Part shown: positions 33,410 to 43,856 of the stretch, one piece after another
Layout: every line of letters starts with the position of its first letter
Numbering within the stretch: position 1 is the stretch's first letter
The notes under the pieces: generated by a model
Databases searched by the model: none
The model's input: only the letters and a program-made list of their open reading frames with translations
Told to the model about the DNA's origin: nothing
Made by a program: the position numbers and the translations under genes
Source: Rhineura floridana
Lineage: Eukaryota; Chordata; Lepidosauria; Squamata; Rhineuridae
Length of the DNA stretch: 64,000 bases
Direction of reading: 5' to 3'
NCBI RefSeq assembly: GCF_030035675.1
Contig: NC_084482.1
Coordinates: 218,759,943 to 218,823,942 of the forward strand

Positions 33410-34040
33410 TTATTTATTTATTGAACAGAATGTATATACTACTTGAAGGTAAAGGTGTCCCCGCACTTGTAGTGCGAGTCGTTTCCAACTCTTAGGGTGA
33501 TGTCTTGTGACGTTTACTAGGTAGACCGTATATATGGGGTGGGATTGCCGGTTCCTTCCCTGGCCTTTCTTTACCCCCCAGCGTATGCCAGGCACTCATT
33601 TTACCGACCACGGATGGATGGAAGACTGAGTGGACTTCGACCCCTTTTACCAGAGATTCGACTTCCTCTTTCCGTTGGAATCGAACTCCGGCCGTGAGCA
33701 GAGCTTTGGCCGCGTTACCACCGCTTACCACTCTGAACAAAAGACCTCCAAAAGATAATCTAAAAGAGTCATTAAAAATACTGATTAAAGCAAACATTTA
33801 AAACAAGTTGCATGCAGATTTTAAAATATAAAATCAGTAATTTAAAAAATGACTATACTTCCTAAAATCATGAATTTTTGAGCAAGCCTGGGTAGGTTTG
33901 CTTAAACAAATAATTTTTTCAGCAAGCACCTAAAACAACGCAGTGAAGGCTCCTGCTGAATATCAATTGGCTGGGAGTTCCAAAGTGTAGGTGCTGCCAC
34001 ACTGAAGGACATGATGATGATTGATATGGACTTTCAGATC
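33410..34040 (-). mobile_element. L2-like LINE 3' part split by a SINE
   Basis: Minus strand: gtgtggcagcacctacactt, ggaactcccagccaattgat, then T-rich 3' UTR ending ttcaataaataaataa. The SINE at 33447-33735 lies in it. Confidence 0.6.
33447..33735 (-). mobile_element. tRNA-derived SINE nested in L2-like LINE
   Basis: Minus strand: head gtggtaagcggtggtaacgc, B-box region ggagttcgattccaacgg, body gccagggaaggaaccggc, and end gacactttacc-like (aaggtgtccccgcacttg on the plus strand). Confidence 0.8.
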
Positions 34041-34704
34041 TGCTAGAGCTTCAATCATATATGCACTTCTGGGAGTAGATTCTATTAATCTCAGTAGGGG
34101 TTCCTTCTGCGTGGACGTGCATAGGATTATGCTGTAAATGTTGTGACCTCAAGAGATTCTGGTTATTCCTGAATCAATGCTATTCTCCTTTTTTATAAGC
34201 ACCTTGGTTTGACTAGAGTGTATTTGAAATGAAACTGGTTTCCATCACCTGCCTCTCATTGTTGAAGCAATTCTTTGCTGTCTTAGTTAAAAGGATTAAC
34301 AGAATGGTTTAGATTTGGCACAGTGCAGATTGCTGGGGGAATCCATGGAAGAGGATCCATGTGGAAAATAAAACTGAAGTAAAAACTTTGTGGGGAAAGT
34401 TTCAGTCAGTACAAAATTATAAACAGTGAGGAATTATAAATAGAATCAGTGGGGCAGAATGATAAAAGTGAGTTTGGGGGAACTAAAGGGAATTTTCCAG
34501 TGCTATTGGGTGCCTGAGGCTTGTTTATTATTTAATTTATTTAAAACGTTTATATACCACTTAATCATGTACATAAAAACAAAACAAACATGAACCATAA
34601 CATCATAAAATCAGCTACACCAAACCAAATGGAGTTAAGGAGCTAGTGTGAATCAGAAACCAAAATTCAGTGTCCAGCAAAGTAACATTGTGAAACCTGA
34701 TGCT

Positions 34705-35316
34705 TGTCAGCTCTACACAGAGACAGCAGTGCAGGCGGGGGCCGGACATTCCCGGGTATTTACCAGGGCGGGAAAGTCCTTAGCTGGCAGCTTGGTCGTA
34801 AATCTGCCAGGCTAACGAGGATGAAGCATGATAAGGGCAAGGCCCTTTCCAAGCTTACATGCCAAGCCAGAAGTCCAGAAGTGAGGTCAGTAGAGGTCCG
34901 GGTTCAGTTGCCAAGGGGTCAGTCCAAGATAAGGTTCAGGGAATCTGGAAACACACGAAGCCACTCCTGACGTTGTAGTCAGCAACAAGCTGAGGCCAAG
35001 GTTTGTCTTTTAAGGAGCAGGTTTGTCAGCAGGTGTGAGCCATCAGCATTTTGGCCTTAAGTAGACAGGCCTGCCCCTCTTCTGCCTGACCTTCTGCTGT
35101 CTATGTTCTGCAGGTGAGGGGGGAGTATCCTGTTCACTGCCTGCGTCTGGCTGAAGGGCTTCAGCTGTGTCTGGGGTGCTCTGCAGCTGAGGGGGAGAAG
35201 GAGCTGAGTTCTCAGGAGTTTCCTCCATTTCTCCTTCTGGGTCTGCTGCTTCTGGGTCTACTGCTGTTACTCCTGAGTCATCCTCATCTGATGAGTCCTC
35301 CGATGGGGCCATGACA
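34705..35316 (-). mobile_element. Solo LTR fossil (612 bp) with 5-bp target duplication
   Basis: The ends are inverted TGTCA...TGACA. The flanking 5 bp atgct occur on both sides (34700-34704 and 35317-35321). No internal retroviral or Gypsy coding region is attached, so this is a solo LTR. Orientation is tentatively minus; family unassigned. Moderately old. Confidence 0.7.
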
Positions 35317-35639
35317 ATGCTCTGCTATGCTTGCAAAAGGTCTCTGATGGGTACATGGATGTCCCTCTGTCTGTGATGACTGCATGTGCAACATCCAAAG
35401 GCTCTGTCCACACCTGGAGCTGTGCTAAAGCTGATCCATCTTCTGAGTGCATCCACTGATGTGCCAAGCTGATCAGGGTGTACAGCAGAGACTGCGAGGA
35501 GATATTCATCAGGCCAGTTGTGTATATTACCATAGATGATAGATGATAGATGGATAAACATGAAGCATAACTCACAGCTACAGAGGGATTCAGTGTTAGA
35601 GTTAGTCTGAGGAAAGGCTCAGAGCTGAAAACAGATGAG

Positions 35640-35915
35640 AGGCTTGCTTGCTCTCTGTGTCTGAACCCCCAAAGCGATGGCCTTTTGGGAGCAAGATATC
35701 ATGGGCTGTTAATGCTTTGCGGTGCCTCTCTACTAGCCTAATGGAATTCCTAATGGAATAAGCAAAATCTGTTGGACTGTTAATGCTGTGAACCCCTCCA
35801 TCTTAAGCTTAAGCTGTGTATATATGTAAATAAACCTTACCTCATAAAAGACACCACAGTCTCTGCTGACTTTCATTCCAAGGAAACCAAACCCTGGGAA
35901 ACTGCTTGAACCCCT
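35640..35915 (+). mobile_element. LTR-like repeat fossil, copy 1
   Basis: Contains tatatgtaaataaacctt (poly(A)-type signal) followed by agacaccacagtctctgctg and ggaaaccaaaccctggg. The same arrangement occurs at 48650-48935. Ends not defined. Confidence 0.4.
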
Positions 35916-36129
35916 GTTTTGTTTTATAAATTCACCAATAATGTGATCCTGTTTTCAAGACTGCAAATGTTTTGGTGCAGTCACACTCCTCCATTTCCAA
36001 TCGGTGCATATCCTGTAACATCCAACTGAGTCCCATAACATTTTATGCCACAAATGTTCTGCCTTATTTTTGTCCCGATTTTCTTGTGCTATGGCCCCTC
36101 TGGACAGCGATTTATTGGGGAAGCTTTGC

Positions 36130-36266
36130 AGAACAAAGTAAACCAGAATAAATTCACCACCATTATTGTGTCAAGAACATGTTGCAGAATACACCCACAA
36201 CAAAACAAACATCTAGTCCAGAACTATCATTAGAAACTAAAATGATGAAACTGAGGTTATCATACA
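36130..36266 (+). repeat. Recurrent motif joined to a BovB fragment
   Basis: gtaaaccagaataaattcac ... tcaagaacatgttgcagaat then cagaactatcattagaaact and atgatgaaactgaggttat (BovB). The same order occurs at 21475-21636. Confidence 0.6.
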
Positions 36267-36837
36267 ATGCGAACCTGACCAGCTTGTTCTTTGCTTTGCT
36301 AATGTGAAATTGACAAGCCTGCTCTTTGTGCAATGGTAAAAGCAGAAGGTAGTGGAAAACAAATGAACACAGAACTAAACCACCTGCCAGTTCGATGGAA
36401 TGCCATCAAACCTGTACCAAGCAGATCCAATCCGTATCCCTCTTACACAATTGGAAGTGTAAACACTTCTCTGGGGAAAATAAATTTGAATAGGAAGATA
36501 TGGTTATTTTCCACCAATCCCAGCTACTCTCACCCCTCAAACAGCTGTTTAAACTGGAGTCCAAATAACAGCATCACAGAGAAACATCATAGCTGTTTGA
36601 AAAGAGCTCCTCTGGCTCCCAGTCAATTATGGGATGCAATGGTGGTGCATTTAGAGCCCTTTGTTGTCTAGATTCAATGTTTCATGCCAACCAACTTCTT
36701 CCATGTGGCTCCTCCCACAAGTGTTATCTTAAAACATAGGATGAGGCTCTGCTCCGAGTGGCACAATCACTTGAAGTTCAGCAGGTGACACACTTATTTG
36801 AAAAGAGCACTGCGTCCCAGATAGTTTCATGTCCACC

Positions 36838-36920
36838 AGATGTGGGGACCTTTTGGCGGTCCAAATTAAACTAGAGCTCCCATCATCTCTGCCCATTGCC
36901 CATGCTTGTGGCGCTGACAC
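36838..36920. mobile_element. Partial palindromic MITE
   Basis: agatgtggggaccttttggc followed by gagctcccatcatctctgcc resembles one half of the MITE family seen at 32278 and 58136. Confidence 0.45.
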
Positions 36921-36929
36921 TTTGGAAAT

Positions 36930-37222
36930 CCCTCCCTTTAAATATTAGACAGGTACCATCTCTGCTATCTTTTTGATGCCTTTTGAAGACCTTCCTCTTT
37001 CAACAAGCCTTTTAAGTAGAGACATTATCCCAGTCTGCATCTGAGCTGGAATTGTTTTTAAAGATATTTTTAACATTGTTTTTAAAGATGTTTTTAAGAT
37101 GTTTTGTTTTAATAAGTTTTTAAAGTTGTTTTGTTTTAATATGTTTTAAAGTGCTTTTAGTGTTTTTGTTTGCTGCCCTGGGCTCCCTGTGGGAGGAAGG
37201 GTAGGGTATAAACTTATTAATA
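36930..37222 (+). mobile_element. L2-like LINE 3' end (type 2)
   Basis: gacaggtaccatctctgct, cttcctctttcaacaagcct, T-rich repeats, then gccctgggctccctgtggg and tagggtataaacttatta. Confidence 0.7.
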
Positions 37223-37379
37223 ATGATGTGGAATGATGGCATTGACTGTTCTGTAGAATAGTTTCCGATGGACATGAGGAGTGTCTCAGTTTGCACAAGA
37301 TAAAACAATGGGAGGTGAAATATATTGTGGCAAAATTCTAGGTGTGCTCTTTGTTTTTAATTGACTATGCCCACCTTCC

Positions 37380-40300
37380 CCCTTTAGGATGCACACCTTA
37401 ACGTGGTGAGGGGGTTTGAGAGTGTTGAAGAAGCTGAGAGCAATGCCTTTAGGAGTCTAGACCAAGAGGCTAGACTCCTAGCAGGGGCACCCAAGGAGGA
37501 ATGGTCAAAGCTGAGACACCAGACTAAGATGCATCCAACTCAGAGGAAGGCAGTGGTAAACCACATCTGAATACTTCTTACCACAAAAACCCTATGAACA
37601 GAGTATCCAAATTGCAACACGAGATAGTGCTGGAAGATGAGACCCCCCAGGTCAGAAGGCACTCACCAAGCTACTGAGGAAGAATAAAAGACAAGTACGA
37701 GTAGCTGTTGGAGAATTTTGTATTTCTCCTTGGGTTCTTTTGCTGGGGGTCCTTGAATAAAATTTTGAAGACACAAGCTTGCAGCAAAAAGGTAGGCCTT
37801 TATTGGATGACAAGTGTACACTTGGTCAGTCTCCCTCCTAGTGAGTGGAGAACTGCACCATGGCACTGGTTGCCTGGTTTTTTTTATACATTTCAGGACA
37901 AAGACTTTAGCATCTACCAATCAGGATTTAACACATCAGAATGACATAGACACGATAGTATTACACAGGCATTTTACATAGGGATTGCATAGGTACTGTA
38001 CTTCTCTCCATCGTGTTCTAGTGAATTTGGTGTTCTAATGAATTTGGCAATGTTCAGTACTTCACATGAAAGTACATCTTCACAGTGAGCTAAGCATTTT
38101 AGTTAATGCAATCCTTTCTACGACTTGGAGAGTACAGGGATGTCCAGTGTTTGTTCAGTGTTATCAGTTGTTCAGAGTACAAATAGTTCCAAACAAACCA
38201 GCATGGTCAGGGGTGATAGCTCCAAAAAGAAAAAGATCTGGTTTCCTACTAAACTATTAAAATGTTATGAACCTTTATGGCTTTATAAAAGAATACATTT
38301 TGCTTATTGTTTATGTATATTGAATTCCCCATTAGCTATACATGTATGTATATATAAAATTTCTCATCTTAGCACTGTGACTAATGACACAAAGCCAAAA
38401 GGAAGCCCAGAGGCTGATGCGCATAGATGTGAAAGGAGAGTCCGGAGTTACATGACATACACAATAGGAACATGGAATGTGAGAAGCATGAACCAGGGAA
38501 AGTTAGAAATTGTCAAGCAAGAAATGGAATGCATCAACATTATAATACTTGGTGTGAGTGAATGAAAATGGACAGGAACGGGACATTTTCAATCAGGCAA
38601 CTACAAAATATTTTATGCAGGAAATGAAAAATCAAGAAGAAACGGGGTTGCTTTAATAGTGAGAAGTGATGTAGCAAAAGCAATTAGGAGCTGCAATGCA
38701 AGGTCTGAGCGAGTGATATCAATGAGATTAAATGGGAAACCTATTAACATAACCATCATCCAAGTCTATGCTCCAATGTCAAATGCAGAAGAAGAAGAAT
38801 TGGAGAGATTTTACGCAGACGTACAGGAGGAAATTGATCACACACCAAAACAAGATATGATGATAATCATGGGGTACTGGAATGCAAAAGTAGGGAACAG
38901 AGAAGAACTAGGAATTGTGAAAAATGGGGCTTAGGAGACAGAAATGAAGCAGGAGAAAGACTGATTGAATTCTGTGAAGCCAATAATTTGTTTCTTGCGA
39001 ACACATTTTTTGAACAACCGAAAAGACGACTGTACACGTGGACATCACCAGATGGTCATTATAGGAATCAAATTGATAATGTAACTGGCAACAGAAGATG
39101 GAGAAGTTCCATACTTTCTGTGAAAACAAGACCAGGAGCAGACTGTGGTACAGATCATGAACTGGTCGTATCAAAAATCAGAGTAAAGCTAAAGAAGACC
39201 AACAAAGCAATCATATTGCCAAAATACAATTTAAATAACATCCCAGAGAATATAAAGAAAAATAAGGAACAGGTTTGAGGCTTTAAACTTAGTTGACAGA
39301 GAACCAGAAGAACTATGGAGTGAAGTCAGAGACATTATGAGGGAAGAATGCAAAAACACAATACCTCTATTTAAAAAGAGAGAAAGACCTCAATGGATGA
39401 CTGAAGAAACTCTTAAAGTGTTTAAAGAGAGAAGGAAAGCAAAAGCAAAAGGAGATAGAAACACAGTCAGAACCCTAAATGCAACAATACAGCAACTAGT
39501 TCGTAGAGACAAAGAAAACTATTACAATAGTTACTGTATAGAAATAGAAGATGACAACAAAAAGGGAAGAACAAGAGCCCTATTCCAAAAGATTAAATTT
39601 AAGGGAAATTTAAAGCAAGAGTAGGGATGTTGAATAATCAACAGGGGAATATACTGACTGACCGAGATGAAATAAAAGAAAGATGGAAGCAATACACTGA
39701 AGAACTCTATAAAAGAGATGCAAGGATGACAGATTCATTCACAGAGGAACCATATGATGAAGAACCAGAAATTTTAGAATGTGAGGTAAAAGCTGCTCTT
39801 AAAATACTTGGAAGAAACAAATCACCAGGAATAGATGGCATACTAATAGAGTTGCTACAAGCTACTGAGACTAAATCTGTCCAAATTTTGACAAAAATTT
39901 GTCAAGAAATATGGAAAACTAAACAATGGCCCACAGACTGGAAGCGTTCAATATAAATCCCAATTCCAAAGAAAAGGGATCCCAGGGAATGCAGTAATTA
40001 TTGAACTATTGCCTTAATATCCCATGCAAGTAAAGTAATGTTCAAGATTCTACAACAAAGGCTCTTGCCATATATGGAACGAGAAACGCCAGACGTCCAA
40101 TCTGGATTTAGAAAGGGAAGAGGTACCAGAGATCATATCACAAACACACGTTGGATAATGGAACGGAGCAAGGAATTTCAGAAGAAACTCACCCTGTGCT
40201 TTAGAGATTACAGCAGAGCCGTTGACTGTGTAGATCATGAAAAACTATGGAATGCTTTAAAAGAAATGGGGGTGGCACAGCATCTGATTGTCCTGATGCG

Positions 40301-41277
40301 CAACTTATACTCTGCACAAGAGGCTACTGTAAGGACAGAATATGGAGAAACTGATTGGTTCCTCAACGGAAAGGGTGTGAGACAGGGGTGTATTTTATCA
40401 CCCTATTTATTTAATCTGTATGCAGAAGATATCATATGGAAAGTGGAATTGGACCAAGATGAAGGTGTGAAAATTGGAGGGAGAAATATCAATAATTTAT
40501 GATATGCAGACGATACCATACTATTAGCAGAAATCAGTAATGTTTTGAAAAGAATGCTGATGAAAGTTAAAGAGGAAAGCACAAAAGCAGAACTACAGCT
40601 GAAAAAGACTAAAGTAATGACAACAGAAGATTTATGTAACTTTACAGTTGACAATGAGGACATTGAACTTGTCAAAGATTATCAATACCTTGGCACAGTC
40701 ATTAACCAAAATGGAGACAATAGTCAAGAAATCAGAAGAAGGCTAGGACTGGGGAGGGCAGCTATAAGAGAACTACAAAAGGTTCTCAAATACAAAGATG
40801 TATCACTGTACACCAAAGTCAGGATCATTCAGACCATGGTATTCTCGATCTCTATGTATGGATGTGAAAGTTGGACAGTGAAAAAAGCTGATAAGAGAAA
40901 AATAATGCATTTGAAATGTGATGTTGGAGGAGAGCTTTGCGCATACCACGGACTACAAAAAAGAGAAATAATTGGGTGTTGAAGCAAATTAAACCAGAAC
41001 TGTCACTAGAAGCTAAAATGATGAAACTGAGATTATCATACTTTGGACACATAATGAGAAGACGTGATTCACTAGAAAAGACCATAATGCTGCGAAAAAT
41101 AGAAGGGAGTAGAAAAACAGGAAGGCCAAACAAGAGATGGATTGATTCCATAAAGGAAGCCACAGACCTGAACTTACAAGATCTGAACAGGGTGGTTCAT
41201 GACAGATGCTCTTGGAGGTCATTGATTGATAGGGTTGCCATAGGTTGTAATCGACTTGAAGGCACATAACAACAACA
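37380..41277 (+). mobile_element. Near-full-length BovB (RTE) LINE with target duplication
   Basis: Flanked by a ~13-bp duplication atgcccacctt(t)cc (37367-37379; 41278-41291). The 5' UTR starts near ggatgcacaccttaacgtgg. The endonuclease domain (YTIGTWNVRSMNQGKLEIVK, IIQVYAPMSNAEEEE) begins near 38458. Reverse transcriptase motifs follow (QSGFRKGRGTRDHI, GVRQGCILSPYLFNLY, YADD at 40503-40514), then the C-terminal MKLRLSYFGHIMRRRDS region and a cataacaacaaca end. At least seven stops or frameshifts break ORF2, including a TGA directly before YADD. An element of ~664 bp is nested at 37706-38369. Confidence 0.92.
37706..38369 (-). mobile_element. Unclassified insertion in BovB, possibly a solo LTR fossil
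   Basis: It interrupts BovB between gagtagc and actgtgac, with tagc on both sides (37702-37705; 38370-38373). On the minus strand an AATAAA lies near 37806 and the end reads ctccaaca, as in an LTR. The other end is not clearly defined, so the class is uncertain. Confidence 0.4.
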
Positions 41278-41659
41278 ATGCCCACCTTTCCTTAAATGGA
41301 GTAATTTAAGCATAGCAGGCCGAAAACACGCTTCTTGGGCAGGCCAAGTTTGTTTTTTCCGACAGCTAGAGTTATTGCTTAAGTAGCAACATATTGTAAT
41401 CTGTCTGATTTTTCATCAAACTGCAGTTTAGATTCAACTGTTAATGCACCCAAAATAGAAATAGAACATAACCTCCAGTTTGAAACACAAAAGGCTGTCT
41501 TCACCATTATATGACACTGACCAATAAAAAGGCTTTGAAATTATTAAAAATAAATTTGACACAGATTTCTAGGATGAATAACGAGAGAAATACAATTTTC
41601 TAGGTTAGATTCTCTGTAGTAACACAGAAAAGAAGGGGAAGCCTGGGGAAGCATTGCAG

Positions 41660-41760
41660 AAGACAGTGAAGTGGAATAAATCCACCACTAATGTACCATG
41701 ATTGTGTCAACAGCATGTTGCAGAAAACACCAGCAGTAAAAACCCCATCTGGAGGGGTCC
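41660..41760 (+). repeat. Third copy of the gtaaaccagaataaat-type motif
   Basis: gtggaataaatccaccacta, gattgtgtcaacagcatgt and tgcagaaaacacc resemble the motif at 21475 and 36130, here without BovB next to it. Confidence 0.5.
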
Positions 41761-42084
41761 CAAGCAAGACCATTCCTCTTTCTTCTTCAGCACGCAGTTT
41801 GCTTGGATGTGATTTTCCTTCCTCTCCTCCTGAAACTCTCTTGATGGGAAGAGAAGGAATGGCTGAAAATGGAAGAGCAGGGGGGTGGAAAGGGAGCCTG
41901 GCCACTTCCCTATCCACTGGATTCCGAGGGACAGGCCTGCACTCAGCTGGCTTTCACATGTAAAAATGTGGTGGTCTATGCTAACTGGTAGGACAGCAAA
42001 ATAGCGACCCCCACAGGCAAGGTGTTGTGTCTGTGTCCTGGGGTCGAGGAGAGGATTATCCCTCCCAAGTTATGCAGATGTGAG

Positions 42085-43067
42085 CACAGCTTGGAAGATT
42101 ACTTTTAAAAAGTAATAAATTACAGTTACAATTACATGCCCCCCAAAAGTAGTAATTGCCATTACAATTGCTGTGAAAGTAACTGATTACTTTTTCTCAA
42201 AAGTAATCACTACAATTACATTTCGGTTACTTTTTAAAAAAAATGTCTACAAGGTGCTGGCCTTGGCTGCTGCACATCTAAGTAGCCTAAAACAACATTA
42301 AAAATAAACAAACACATACAGAGGTAGTAGAATAATTATTTTTATTCATAAGATAGCAATGGTGGTCTCTCTGCTAGTAAGGGAGGTGGGGAGGGAGGCA
42401 GAGGCCACTACTCAGATCTTTGCACGTCAAACCAAGTGCAACCCCCCCCACTCAGCCAGCAAGCATAATCTCTCTCACTTAACACCTCTTGGACCCTGTC
42501 CTAGCCAGAGAGGGTGGTGGAGGCCACTTTGTGTGCCAAGTGCAAACACAGTATTCTCTCTCTCTCGCACTCACTCACACACACACATGCGCACACACAC
42601 ACATCATCCTTCACCTCCACAGTTCTTTATCTCCATTGTGCTGCTGCCTCCTTCTTCTTTATCCATGTTCTTGCCCTCCGGCTCCTTTTTCCCTCCATTC
42701 CATTCTTCACCACCACCATCCATTTTTTTAAACAATTGTTTTCTCCACTCCACCCCGTCTCACTCTCCATCTTCTCCCTTGTCACCTCCTACCCACCCAC
42801 AGAGCATGAGGGAAGAGCCACGCTGCACAGAAGCCCAGTTTGGGGCACATGATTTTCATCCACAAATCAGAGGAGCAGAAGACATCCCCTGCTCCCCCCC
42901 CCAGCAATGCCCAAAAGTAATGCTGGAAACATTACAATTACTCCACAAAAGTTATAAAATTACTCCTAATTCTATTATAATCAAAATGTAAAGGAATTAC
43001 ACATTTGTTCCTCAAAAAAGTAATGAATTACAAGTAATTACAAGTAACGAATTACTTCCAAGATCTG
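42085..43067. mobile_element. Non-autonomous hAT-like DNA transposon (983 bp)
   Basis: The 8-bp target duplication gatgtgag lies on both sides (42077-42084; 43068-43075). Terminal inverted repeats read cacagcttggaag and (reverse) cagatcttggaag, followed on both sides by subterminal taatt/aattac-rich sequence. No transposase frame; the centre contains a CA microsatellite and pyrimidine-rich sequence. It splits the V2R gene B upstream flank. Confidence 0.85.
42558..42603. repeat. Simple repeat, CT then CA
   Basis: tctctctctcgcactcactc followed by cacacacacacatgcgcac. Inside the hAT-like element. Confidence 0.85.
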
Positions 43068-43644
43068 GATGTGAGATAGTTCAAATCAATTGTAAACGAA
43101 AGAGTATTTTGATCCTTCATGTTATGAAAGGGTTTCTTCGGTGCAAAGTTTGCCAAGTTCACCTGCCCCTTTCTTGGCTCTTCTCAGACTACGGAGCCCC
43201 ATTGGTGATGTCTCACAAACATGTTTTTTCCTCCAGCTATGCACCTCCTCCTTGAGCCATGCAAAGAGTCCAGAAAGTTGCAGAGGCGAACCTTCTTCCC
43301 CATGCAATTATCAAAATCATAGTGATATTCCTCTCCTCACACCAAAGCTCCAGGGATTTCCCCTGAGAGCAACCACACAAACATCAGAATCAGTGAAAGC
43401 ATGAAGCAACTTCGGGTAACGAGCTTGAAAGAACTGCCGTCTGTGCTTCCCATCTCAACTTTAACAGGAAGGTGTGTGCCACTTGAGAGCCTGTTCTGCG
43501 ATTTAGGGCAGGCAGGCAGGGACTGTGCAGGTGGGAATCTTCCTGTTGCTGCCTTTGGATCAGAATCCACATCTAGACTCCGGTTGTGTCACTGACGTCA
43601 CTGCTGCTGGCACAAAGGAGGTGACTGTCATTGGCATTGCTAAA

Positions 43645-43856
43645 ATGATATCATCCCTCTTGCTGCTGCTGCTAATGCCTCAGGCAGTCTGTGGGAAGCT
43701 GAATGAAGACTGCCCGGTGATTGTACCTGGGTATGAAAACCACCCCATGAATTACTACAAGCCAGGAGACCATCTCTTTAGTGCGGTCATCGCTCCCAAA
43801 GGTGCTGTGTTTAAACAATACGTCTTCTCCCGGCCACCCTTTACCAATCTTCTTGA
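43645..43856 (+). CDS. V2R gene B exon 1 (signal peptide; donor GT replaced by CT)
   Basis: The exon opens [17 protein letters not shown], a clear signal peptide, then carries [20 protein letters not shown], as in V2R N-termini, and ends FTNLL plus GA. It has 212 nt, leaving phase 2 to match exon 2. The bases after the expected boundary are ctaagtaact, whereas gene A has gtaagtaaac at the same place. The start was chosen for its leader and because gene A shows homology across it; the frame is also open upstream to 43525. Confidence 0.7.

Noticed and set aside
35043-35312. Acidic 89-codon minus-strand frame as a possible gene
   Set aside because: It lies wholly inside the solo LTR fossil at 34705-35316 and has no host-gene features.
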